Part shown: positions 24,363 through 33,400 of the stretch, in pieces | How positions within the stretch are numbered: the first letter of the stretch is position 1 | Layout of the letters: the number at the start of each line of letters is the position of its first letter | The notes under the pieces: generated by a model | The model's input: only the letters and a program-made list of their open reading frames with translations | Told to the model about the DNA's origin: nothing | Database searches by the model: none | NCBI GenBank assembly: GCA_017454745.1 | Contig: JAFTCL010000050.1 | Location: 1-47,501 of the forward strand | Direction: 5' to 3' | DNA: 47,501 nt | Origin: Kiritimatiellia bacterium | Lineage (GTDB): Bacteria; Verrucomicrobiota; Kiritimatiellia; RFP12; UBA1067 | Program-made: the position numbers and the translations under genes

Positions 24363-27300
24363 TCACTCTATCCGGAACTCGCCTTTGCCCCGGCTGCGCG
24401 GCACAAAACCGGGCATATCAGCTTCCGGGGTCTTGGCCGCCTCGGCGGCGGCGGATTGGAAAATTTCAAGCATTTCAATATATAACGTATCGGACTTGGA
24501 TGCTAACTGGAATTTCCCGTTTGCTGGTAATCCGCGGCCGCCCGCCGCTTTGGACAAATGCGCCGTTAACGCCGGGCTCCACTCCGGTTTGGTCAAGTCT
24601 ATCCACGCCCATTGGGATTGCCACTCGTATCCGTTGTGCCGGATTCCACCGTGACAGGAGGCGCAGTTTTTCCGGTACAGCGGCTCAAACCGCCCGGTAT
24701 ACCACGGCAACAACCCCGGACCGTCCGCCAACCCCCATTTGTCCCGGTCGGATTTTGCCTTTATATGCGCGTAATCCGAGGTCGGGTAATACGGCACCAT
24801 CGCGTCGATCCACTCGTAAATGCGGCGGCGGTCAGCCAGCGGCACATCCGCTCCGCAATGCCCGCGCCCAAAATACCGCGGCAACCGGCTCGCAAAACTG
24901 CCGCTGTCCATCGGCCGGAGCGGATCTCCGATACCAGTCAAAAGCCGGTTGCAGTCCACCAGCGGTTTCGGTTTGGATGGGTCCGAAAAATGCTCACGAG
25001 CCTGATTGTTGGCATCCGACCGATTGACAATACAGTCATAACTCATGCAGAAAAACCGGGTGAAGTTTCCGTTCAGCGACACCCCCTTGGGCGGGTTGGG
25101 GCCAGAGTGGCATTTCACGCAATGGCGGTCAAAAACAGGCTGGACCACGGTACGGTAGTCCAAAACCCCTGCATTGCCCCATTCGGGAAGGGTAATCGGT
25201 GTTGGGTCGCGCCGCGCGGCCTTGCCTACCGCCGGAGCGGCTGCAGTGCGGCGGTTTTCGTGGCATCCGGCACATCCCTGCCGTTCGCCGGGCATCACGT
25301 TTATGGCACTGGTCATGCGCTGGATCTCCCGGCCTTCGGCATCCACCAACTGCAAGTATATCTCTTTTAACGCCGGGACCTCGAAATAACAGCTGCCGTC
25401 ATCCTCGATCGGCGCGTACCCCCATACCCGCTTGGCGTAGTATGTGCCGGAACTCATCAACGGTCCCTGGTCCAGCACAAAGTCCCAAGTCCGGTTTACG
25501 GTCTTGGGCAGCTGCTCCATTACGCGGATGTACCGGGACTGGACATTGGTCACGTTTTCGGCGTAGCCCCGGCGGACATCGGAAACGAACAGGTAGCCTA
25601 CCCCGACAGTCTCGCGTTCCGGCTGCCCGGGCGGCACGGGGTCGAGCGTAAAGGTTTTGGCGTTTGCGGGTTTGAATTCCGCAAGCAGAGGCGGCGGGGT
25701 TCGCGGAACGAGCGGCCGCGCGCCGAAAGCACTGGTGTTTTTGGCATCGTAAACCGTAGCCCGGTTGCCTTGCCGATCGATCAGGCAAATACGGTACCGA
25801 TTCAGTCCCCCACCGCCGTAGGAACACAGCACATTTGAATCCGGAGCCGGATACGGCCAACAATATGCCCAAGGGGTGTTGAGGTCATCGGTGGCCGGGA
25901 ATTCCGGGGTCAGCACCCGATAAGAGACACCCTTGGCACCCTCCGGACCGAACTGGGTGGACACTAGACCGATCGCGCCGTAGGGGCTGCCGTGATGCGG
26001 CGCAAAAGTACATACGGCGTCGGGCGTGCCGGGGATTTCCGCAGCCTGAATGAACGAGCCGGGATCTTCCACCAGATTTCCGAACCAAAGCGACATCAAC
26101 CGTCCGTCCGGATATTGGGTCCACAGCGACTGACGGTAAGTGAGGTTCCAATCCACGTATTCCCAACGGGTGTACATCAAACGGCCGTCACTGCGCAAGC
26201 TCAAGTAAAAATCCGAAAGCGTGTTGGATGAGAGCCGTTTGGCGTTGCCGCCATCGGCGTCCATCACATACACATGGGTACTGGGACCGGACTGGCAAAC
26301 GGTATGGTAGCCTTTGGTGCGCGAGGAGATGAATGCAATATTCCCGTCCGGAAGCGGCGCGGGCGACACATTGTGGGCGTCCGGGGTGTCGGTGATCCGG
26401 CGAAACCCCGAACCGTCGGCGTTGACCGAATAGATCTGCCAAGCGCGGCTGCCGTCGTAACGCATCGAAAAGTAAATCCGCTCGGCGTCGAAAGAGGTGG
26501 AGAGATCGCAAATAAGCGAATTGGGATGCTCCCAAACCGTCCTGGCGGGTTTATCGGGATGCGCGGGATCGTACACGCGAATCGAGCATCCCCATTTGCC
26601 TCCCAACGGCTTGGACTGCCAAATAACGTTGGGGATCGCCCCGCTTTGATAGGGAACGCCGGTAAAAAAGACGATTGGCGGCAGTTTGCGGGCGGCCGCG
26701 GCCAACGGTTCCGATTCCGCCGACCAATCCGGCTCGCGGCCAGACTGCGGACGATCCACCACAAACCCGTGGATGACCAGCCGGGACGGGAAATCGTTTT
26801 TAGGGACGGTGTTGACCAGCCGCACGGTGTGGCGGCCAAGCGGAAGCTTGTCGCATGCCAGATACACCCCGTTGCCGGACGCGGTCTCCATGCGTCCGGT
26901 TTTACGGCCATCGACGAACACCTCCGCCGTACCTAACGGGGCGTTTTGCCCGATATGCAGGGTAAGCTCTTTCCAATGCCGCGCACCAGCGTGATAATGC
27001 ACCTCGCATCTGGTACCCTCGAAAGCCAACTCTATCGCGCCATCCTGATCCTCGGTGGCCCAAGCGTAGTTACCGAAAATTTTCGATTTCGCTACCGCGC
27101 CCTGCCAATTGCCAATCCGCTTGACTTGGGAATGGAGCGGCGACACCGGATTCTCCTGCGGCGGAGGTATTTGCAGCAACTCGGCGGAAACCAAACCGTC
27201 ACCCGGCACCGCATCAGGGCCAAGCCGGGCGCTGGCAACCAGTTCCGCCTCTGACAACGCGCACCGCCACACGCGCACTTCGTCGTAGGAAGCATTGGCA

Positions 27301-27959
27301 TCGGAATCGGCGGGGGCGCAGGAATGGCCCAAATAGGCGTTGGCCTGGTTTTGGGTTTTGGGCGACCAACCCGGAGTAGTAGTGAAGGAAAAGGATTTCA
27401 GGGTGCGACCGGTATCCGTATCCTGCTTGTAACAGGACACATTCCAGCAACCGTCGGAACGAGGCGAAAGCGTCATCGCGATGTGGAACATTTTCCCTAG
27501 CGTGTACGGCCCCAGACGGTTGTTCATCTGCTTGGCGTCAAGGGTTTTCTTGATGCACACTCCGTCCGAATTCACTTCGGTGCCGCAGGTCCAGGACATG
27601 AGCATCGAATCTTCCAACACCGTGCCGATATCAAAAATCCGCGACCAGTTGCGTGGCTCACGCTGCACCGCCCAAACCTCAATGGTAACCGCGCCGTCCT
27701 TGGGCAACACATCCCGGCCAAGGTTAACATAGCCCGTGCCGTGCGGACCTCCGGGCAGTGAAAACATTCCGTTTTCAAGTGTCACCCGCCCTATTGCAGT
27801 GGCGGACTGACCGGTCACCGCGTCACGCAGATTGCCGTTGAAAGACCAGCGGCGGTACAGATTTTTGTCGGCCAGTTGCGTGGCGGCGCGGTCAGCCCCG
27901 CCCGCCTGCACTGCCATGCCGATGATGGCAAAAACCGTTAAAAATCTTATTCGCCGCAT
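24363..27959 (-). CDS. Exported LamG / beta-propeller / tri-haem cytochrome c (HzsA-like)
   Basis: The protein has 1,198 residues from the ATG at 27959 (AGAGGAAA upstream), with a signal peptide of about 1-20. Domains in order are: a LamG jelly roll (about 35-235, RWSFNGNLRDAVTG to VRVWRCALSEAELV); a second beta domain with HYHAGARHWKELTLHIGQ (about 270-400); a PD40 propeller (about 425-760); and a cytochrome part. The cytochrome part has three CxxCH haem sites: CAGCH (896-900), CVKCH (947-951) and CASCH (1099-1103). The propeller-plus-haem layout resembles hydrazine-synthase alpha subunit-like proteins of PVC bacteria. Hydrazine chemistry should not be assumed, because no beta or gamma subunit is present. 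It is last in a run with an ECF sigma factor and its anti-sigma, and may be their regulatory target or output. Confidence 0.75.
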   Translation of the reverse strand: MRRIRFLTVFAIIGMAVQAGGADRAATQLADKNLYRRWSFNGNLRDAVTGQSATAIGRVTLENGMFSLPGGPHGTGYVNLGRDVLPKDGAVTIEVWAVQREPRNWSRIFDIGTVLEDSMLMSWTCGTEVNSDGVCIKKTLDAKQMNNRLGPYTLGKMFHIAMTLSPRSDGCWNVSCYKQDTDTGRTLKSFSFTTTPGWSPKTQNQANAYLGHSCAPADSDANASYDEVRVWRCALSEAELVASARLGPDAVPGDGLVSAELLQIPPPQENPVSPLHSQVKRIGNWQGAVAKSKIFGNYAWATEDQDGAIELAFEGTRCEVHYHAGARHWKELTLHIGQNAPLGTAEVFVDGRKTGRMETASGNGVYLACDKLPLGRHTVRLVNTVPKNDFPSRLVIHGFVVDRPQSGREPDWSAESEPLAAAARKLPPIVFFTGVPYQSGAIPNVIWQSKPLGGKWGCSIRVYDPAHPDKPARTVWEHPNSLICDLSTSFDAERIYFSMRYDGSRAWQIYSVNADGSGFRRITDTPDAHNVSPAPLPDGNIAFISSRTKGYHTVCQSGPSTHVYVMDADGGNAKRLSSNTLSDFYLSLRSDGRLMYTRWEYVDWNLTYRQSLWTQYPDGRLMSLWFGNLVEDPGSFIQAAEIPGTPDAVCTFAPHHGSPYGAIGLVSTQFGPEGAKGVSYRVLTPEFPATDDLNTPWAYCWPYPAPDSNVLCSYGGGGLNRYRICLIDRQGNRATVYDAKNTSAFGARPLVPRTPPPLLAEFKPANAKTFTLDPVPPGQPERETVGVGYLFVSDVRRGYAENVTNVQSRYIRVMEQLPKTVNRTWDFVLDQGPLMSSGTYYAKRVWGYAPIEDDGSCYFEVPALKEIYLQLVDAEGREIQRMTSAINVMPGERQGCAGCHENRRTAAAPAVGKAARRDPTPITLPEWGNAGVLDYRTVVQPVFDRHCVKCHSGPNPPKGVSLNGNFTRFFCMSYDCIVNRSDANNQAREHFSDPSKPKPLVDCNRLLTGIGDPLRPMDSGSFASRLPRYFGRGHCGADVPLADRRRIYEWIDAMVPYYPTSDYAHIKAKSDRDKWGLADGPGLLPWYTGRFEPLYRKNCASCHGGIRHNGYEWQSQWAWIDLTKPEWSPALTAHLSKAAGGRGLPANGKFQLASKSDTLYIEMLEIFQSAAAEAAKTPEADMPGFVPRSRGKGEFRIE

Positions 27960-28010
27960 TGCAGTTTTCCTCTGTACCAGTAACCGCCGCATCGGCACAC
28001 GCGCCGACGA

Positions 28011-29156
28011 TCAATTGGCCAAAATGGCCAAAGCGGAGGTGTAAAGCCGCCCCCCCACCATTCCCCAGGCATCATCGTCAGTTGCGGACGGAGTGCTCCG
28101 CAACCGTTCCGCAACGCGGCGCGATTGCGCCGATTCCCCTGCCGCCGCAAACGCCAACGCCTTGGCGTAGTCGCGGTAAGAATCTGTCCCTGAATCTTCG
28201 GCAACCGTTAAGCGGCCAGCCACCACGCGCCCCAGACGCTCCAGCTCCGGATACTGCCCGCCCGCGTCCAGCAGGGCGTAAGCCGCCAGCGCGGTCAAAC
28301 TCTCGGACTCGCTCTCGCGGCTGTCGGTGTGGTAAACCACCCGCCCTTCGGAACGCACCGCATTGCGAAGCCAACGCAAACCCCGGCAACGCAGGGTGCG
28401 GGCTTCCGAAAACCCCTGTTTTTCGGCGCAAGCCAGCGCCCGCAGATTCCATGCGGTAAGCGCGGTATTGCCGTCCGAATTGTCAACATAGTCCCAACCG
28501 CCGGCCGCCCGCTGGCTGGAGCGCATAAATTCCAACGCCTTGGCCACCACCGGACGGACTTCGGGAAACTGCGGGGCGAGCGAAGCGAGGGCAAAGGTGG
28601 TGATCGCGTGATTGTACTGTTCCTGACGTCCCGTTCCGCCGAAACAGCCGGACGGCAACTGGCTGGCGGCCAGCGAATGGCAGGCGCGGCTAATGGCGGC
28701 TTGGCACTGTGTACCGCCTTCCCGAGCCAGAGCCAACGCGGAAAGCGCGGTTAGCGCGGGCCGGTACGCCGCCGAACCGCCGTGTTTGGCCGGATCCCAC
28801 GACCCGTCAGGCTCTTGGGCGGAAAGCAGCCACGCCACATCCCGTTTTTCCGCGACGGCGTTAGAGGAGAACCATCTGTCCGCCAGAAACGCGAGCGCGG
28901 AGAGCGCAAGAATCGCGCAAGCCGCGATTTTCAGGAAATGCCACGGCGAAACCGGCTTGAACTGGCGGTATATGCGACGGTCTTCCCGTTTTTCTGAAGC
29001 TTTTACCGCAGCCATCACCCGATCAGAAAAACCCTCGGATACCTGCGCGGACTGAAAACCGCGCAACGCCGCCACCACGCCGGAAAAGCTTTCCGCATCG
29101 GCACGAGGCAACTCCAGCAAATGATCCGCCAAACCGTAATCAAGTCCGCAACTCAT
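28011..29156 (-). CDS. Membrane anti-sigma-like protein with an alpha/alpha-toroid (cyclase-like) outer domain
   Basis: The protein has 381 residues. A cytoplasmic N-terminus of about 73 residues (ADHLLELPRADAESFSGVVA, VSEGFSDRVMAAVK) resembles short anti-sigma domains and lacks the zinc HxxxCxxC motif. One membrane helix follows (about 74-91, FLKIAACAILALSALAFL). The outer part of about 285 residues is an alpha/alpha-toroid with repeats of the squalene-cyclase/prenyltransferase type (WLLSAQEPDGSWDPAKHGG, SSQRAAGGWDYVDN). The cyclase DXDD motif is not apparent, so it is more likely a binding or sensor domain than an enzyme. Its ATG overlaps the sigma stop (ATGA at 29156-29153), the usual layout of a sigma/anti-sigma pair. 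Confidence 0.75.
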   Translation of the reverse strand: MSCGLDYGLADHLLELPRADAESFSGVVAALRGFQSAQVSEGFSDRVMAAVKASEKREDRRIYRQFKPVSPWHFLKIAACAILALSALAFLADRWFSSNAVAEKRDVAWLLSAQEPDGSWDPAKHGGSAAYRPALTALSALALAREGGTQCQAAISRACHSLAASQLPSGCFGGTGRQEQYNHAITTFALASLAPQFPEVRPVVAKALEFMRSSQRAAGGWDYVDNSDGNTALTAWNLRALACAEKQGFSEARTLRCRGLRWLRNAVRSEGRVVYHTDSRESESESLTALAAYALLDAGGQYPELERLGRVVAGRLTVAEDSGTDSYRDYAKALAFAAAGESAQSRRVAERLRSTPSATDDDAWGMVGGRLYTSALAILAN

Positions 29157-29713
29157 GATTTTCCCCCTTGGTCTTTCAACAAAAAATCCTTCAGTTTCGC
29201 CAATGCGTTGAACATTCGCGACTTAACCGTACCCACGGGAATTCCCAATATCTCGGAAACCTCCGCGTAGGGCAACTCCTGATAAACCCCCAACACCACC
29301 ACCTGCCGCAACTTGTCGGGCAGCGACCGCAACGCCTGGTCAATGTCATGCTTGGCGTCCGCCCCGTCCTCCGGCGCCGGAGCCGCGGCAAACGGCTCCG
29401 TCTGCCGCTCCAGTTCCTCAACCAGTTTCTGCCGCCGCTGGCGCTTGCGCAACTCGTCGATCCAGACCTGGCGGGCCATCAGAAACAAAAACGTGGTAAA
29501 CTTGGCGCTGGGACGATAATTCTGTCGGTAACGGTACAACCGCAAAAAGGTCTGTTGCGCCAAATCCTCCATATCATATTCAACGGCTGAACGGATGAAA
29601 TAGTTCAAAAGTATATTTTGGTAGCGGTTGACCAACTCCGCAAACGCTTGATGGTCATCCGCGTCCCGAACGGTCAGCATCAACTGGATATCATCTGCGC
29701 TTTTGTAGTCCAT
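29153..29713 (-). CDS. ECF-type RNA polymerase sigma factor
   Basis: The protein has 186 residues from the ATG at 29713; a TTG at 29722 would add three. Sigma region 2 is clear (YDMEDLAQQTFLRLYRYR, FTTFLFLMARQVWIDELRKR). Region 4 carries a helix-turn-helix (LPDKLRQVVVLGVYQELPYA, ILGIPVGTVKSRMFNALAKL). Regions 1.1 and 3 are absent, as expected for this group. It should direct polymerase to a small regulon under control of the overlapping membrane protein. It follows the DedA gene by 31 bases, so it is probably also transcribed from the promoter at 35688. I could not identify a target promoter. Confidence 0.92.
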   Translation of the reverse strand: MDYKSADDIQLMLTVRDADDHQAFAELVNRYQNILLNYFIRSAVEYDMEDLAQQTFLRLYRYRQNYRPSAKFTTFLFLMARQVWIDELRKRQRRQKLVEELERQTEPFAAAPAPEDGADAKHDIDQALRSLPDKLRQVVVLGVYQELPYAEVSEILGIPVGTVKSRMFNALAKLKDFLLKDQGGKS

Positions 29714-29744
29714 ACCCGCCAAACGCCGTCACATTGCAACCGGT

Positions 29745-30413
29745 TCAATTACTGCGCCGCATCACCAACTTGTGGATCAGCGCGTAGGCGGCAACCGCCA
29801 CCACCCCGGCCAAAATCAACCCCGGCAGGTTAGCGTTGGCCATCTCTTTGCCCTTGAACACCAAATCACGGTACGGCAAGTCACCGGCGGTATGGCCCAA
29901 GGTCCAGCCGATGCCCGCCAATATCGCGGTCCAGATGCCGGCGCCCAGCGCGGTGAAAAACGTGAACCGTCCCAACGGCATCCGGGACAGCCCGGCGGGG
30001 ATGGAGATCAACTGGCGGATTACCGGTATCAGCCGGCAGATGAAGGTGGTCATGTCCCCGTAACGGTTGAACACCTCCTCGGCCCGGTCCAGCGCCTCCG
30101 GCTTAACGAAGAAGTATTTGCCGAATTTCCGCAGGAACGGCTCGCCCAGCCAAAGCGAAAGCCCGTAGTTGACATACGCCCCGGCAAGCGAACCGGCCAA
30201 ACCACACCCCCAGGCCAACGCCAGATCCGTCAAGGGATTGCCGGTGGTCAGCGCATGGCGGTAAGCGAGAAACCCCGCCGGAATCATTACGATTTCACTG
30301 GGGAACGGGATGAAGGAACTCTCCACCGCCATGAAAAAGAAAATCAGCGCAAACCCCCAAGTCGGTGCCAACGCCACCGCCTGCTCCAAGTGCGAAACCA
30401 GCATATCCAGCAT
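29745..30413 (-). CDS. DedA-family membrane protein
   Basis: The protein has 222 residues with several membrane segments and the SNARE-associated (VTT/DedA) domain. The diagnostic segments are ESSFIPFPSEIVMIPAGFLA near 31-50, GSLAGAYVNYGLSLWLG, and FICRLIPVIRQLISIPAGLSRMPLGRFTFFTALGAGIW with the conserved arginines. DedA proteins support membrane energetics, and some carry undecaprenyl phosphate across the membrane. The ATG at 30413 lies 15 bases after the CotH stop. Another ATG at 30404 is possible. Its place between a surface protein and a sigma factor hints at envelope stress handling. Confidence 0.88.
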   Translation of the reverse strand: MLDMLVSHLEQAVALAPTWGFALIFFFMAVESSFIPFPSEIVMIPAGFLAYRHALTTGNPLTDLALAWGCGLAGSLAGAYVNYGLSLWLGEPFLRKFGKYFFVKPEALDRAEEVFNRYGDMTTFICRLIPVIRQLISIPAGLSRMPLGRFTFFTALGAGIWTAILAGIGWTLGHTAGDLPYRDLVFKGKEMANANLPGLILAGVVAVAAYALIHKLVMRRSN

Positions 30414-30428
30414 TGTCAGTTACCCCGA

Positions 30429-33400
30429 TCACTGTACCCGCATGCGAATTGTAAAGAACATTTTGGGGCGGTCGCTTTGAATAACCACCTTGACCCGCCC
30501 GTCCGGCAAGATCTCGAATTCCGCTTCCACCGGTTGCCATTGGTCTCGCGGCAAGGTCAGATCTTCGGACCCCACCAGTTCCAGCCGTTCGTCCAAAACC
30601 TCTGGCAGAAATACAGTCAACTCGCCGGAATCAAAAGGCAGATTGCCGACAAACGGCGGCAGTTCCGGCGGCGGTAAAGTTGTCAGCGTCAGCGTCGGAG
30701 CGTCCGCATTGCAACCGTTGTAGTAAAGCGACATCACCCGGCATTCGACGCTTTGACTGTCACCCAAGCCGCCAACCACCGCGCTGGTGCCGGAGACAAA
30801 CACGGCAGGCACGCCGTTGGTAAGCACCACGCTGCCCAACACATCGCCGGACAGCGTCCAGCTGAGCGACACCGAACGAATCCCCGCGCTTCCGGCGAAT
30901 CCAATCGGCTTGTCCGGCAACTGATCGTAACCGTACAGCTCGATCTCCGCGACGTTACAATGTCCGCCGGATGGACCCAAGTAGCGGAAATAACGCTGTG
31001 AAAGGGTTCGGTTAAGCGTGGCGGAGGTCCATCTGCTTGCCGAGGCGCTGGACACAGTGAATACAGTCACCGGATTTTCAAAGGTGTTAACCCCATCCGT
31101 GATGTCGGAAAACTGGAACACGCCGTCGGTCATGCGGCTCGCCCAATTGGAACGCGCATAATACCGCAACGAGGTAAAGGTACGGTTATGATTGTCGCCG
31201 AGATCCAGACCCGCCCAACCAATCGAATCCGGAGAGTCGAAAAAGGTGGTGGTATCGCCGTCAAAAACTTTGTAACGGTCGTCACCGTTATTGTTCCATG
31301 AACCGGCGGTTCCGATCACCGGACCTTTCATAAGCCGCGTTTTACCGCTGGAATATGCGGAACAAGCTGCCGAAAGCCCGCCTGTCATATCCTGCCACTG
31401 AACGGCGACACGGTAAAACTTGCCCTCGGAATTAACCGCCGAATCCACATAAACGTTACCGGTCACTGTGGCGATAGCCTCGTAATTACCGTCTACGGCA
31501 TCACTACGGCACACCACGTAAGACACCGGAACGGCAGCGTTTTTCTCTGGCCAATAAACCAGCGGGTGCCCGTTCAAGAAGGTTGCCCCCACTGGGCTTA
31601 TCGGATCCAAGTCGTAGAAGTACAGCGCAGTGTAACTGGCGTTGCGCTTTACGGTGACATGGCGCGTCATTCCGACGAAACCATCCGACCAGCCAACGAA
31701 CTTCCAACCCTCGGTTGGGGCGGTGGCGGCAAGCGTAACCACGGTGCCTTCCTCGTACTGACCGCCGCCGGTCGCCATTCCAACGTCCGGATAATTAACG
31801 TCAACGGTAATTTCGTAAACGTTTCGCCCGCCGATGCCCACCACCAGCGTGGACTCGTCAAACGCTGGCTGACCGTCCGAATCGGTGCCGTTCCAAAGCA
31901 CCCGGAAGATGTAGATCTGCCGCGCCACGTCCGAAGGTATCATCCAGGAAAACCGACCGTCGGCAGATACGGTTGCCGTGGTATCGGCATTGCCGATCAA
32001 AGTGTAAATGCCGGCATCCGCGGCTTCGGCGACCAGGCCGAAATCGTACTCCAGCGTTTCGCCCGGATCGACATTGATTCCGATTCCGTTTGGCAGCCAC
32101 AGCCCGGTGGCGGCGGGACTGCGGTTGGGCACACCGCAAGTGGTGACCGGCTGCGCGGCCCATTCGTTGTCCGGGCCGTTCTCCAGTCGTCCCCAACTCA
32201 CGTTCTTGGTTTGGGCGCCGAACACGCAAACATCCACCACCGTGGTCCTGTCCGGCGCCACCAGCGTCACCGCGTCACCTTTTTTGCCAAGGCCGAAATC
32301 CACCCACAGGGAACCGTCCTCCTGCAAACCGCAATACGCCTGCCCCGCCTTAACCAGCAGGAATTCTCCGGATTTCAAAGTCACGCCGGCCGGGATCTCG
32401 TAAGCGTGGGCGGGAGAGTCGTCGTACAGCAAATAACCGGTCAAATCGACCGTGCAAATACCGGCGTTGAACAGCTCGAACCAATCCTCGGTGTCGGCCT
32501 CGGCCATGATATCGTTGACCACCACCATCGGCGTTTCGTATTCCACGTCAGGCAAGTCGGCGAACACAGCGGTAATCGATGTGTCGGCGGAAAGTTCCAC
32601 TTCAAGCGACGGAGTCTCAAAAACCTCGCCGTTGATTTCCCAGCACAGGAACTCGCTGCTTACCGCCGGCTGGGCGTTAAGGGTCACAGTCTGCCCGTTG
32701 TAATAGATGCCCGACCACGGCGTCGCGATCTCGCCGTCGGCATCGCCAGTGCGTAAAGTGTTGAAGGCGACCTTCCCGTTGCCGCGCACCGCGAGCGAAA
32801 CCGTCCGCAATTCACCCAAGCTGAACCATGACGCCATCAGCGAACGAAACGCGGCGGGACGGTTTTGCAGGAAACTCCGTATGGAGGCGAGGTTGGAATC
32901 CCATTTGCTCATCGATCCGGCCGGCATACCCCAACGGGCAATGTGCCGGGGCATTTCCGAACGGATTTTCTCCACCGCCGCGTCAAAATACGCGCACGCA
33001 CGTTCCGGAGCGACTGCGGAATTGAACAAGTCGCAGCAACGGGTCACGAAACGGTTGCGGTAGTCGGGGTTTTTAATCATCGCGGCAAACAACGGGTCGT
33101 TCAAAGCCGCGCCGTTGTACATATCTTTGTTAACGTTGCTGAGTCCGCCGTCGGTGTCGTAAACCATCCAACGCCACCGGCCGTCGTGCGGGGCGGGCAA
33201 CTCTTCACCGTCGTAACTGACCCGCTCGCGCCAGATGCCCTGGTTGTTGTCCACCCAGTCGGAGTTTCCGGTGTACATCTCGCAAATAAAGTAGTCGATC
33301 ATGTTTTCGACGTCAATCCGGCGGCACATGTAGTCGTAATACTCCTGCACGGACAGGTCGTGGCTCTTGGCGTATTTCCGCAACGCCTCCCACTCGACGA

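Noticed and set aside
24363..27959. Evidence for anammox metabolism
   Set aside because: Only a distant HzsA-like layout is present, with no HzsB, HzsC or hydrazine dehydrogenase, and the protein has a LamG domain not expected for that enzyme.
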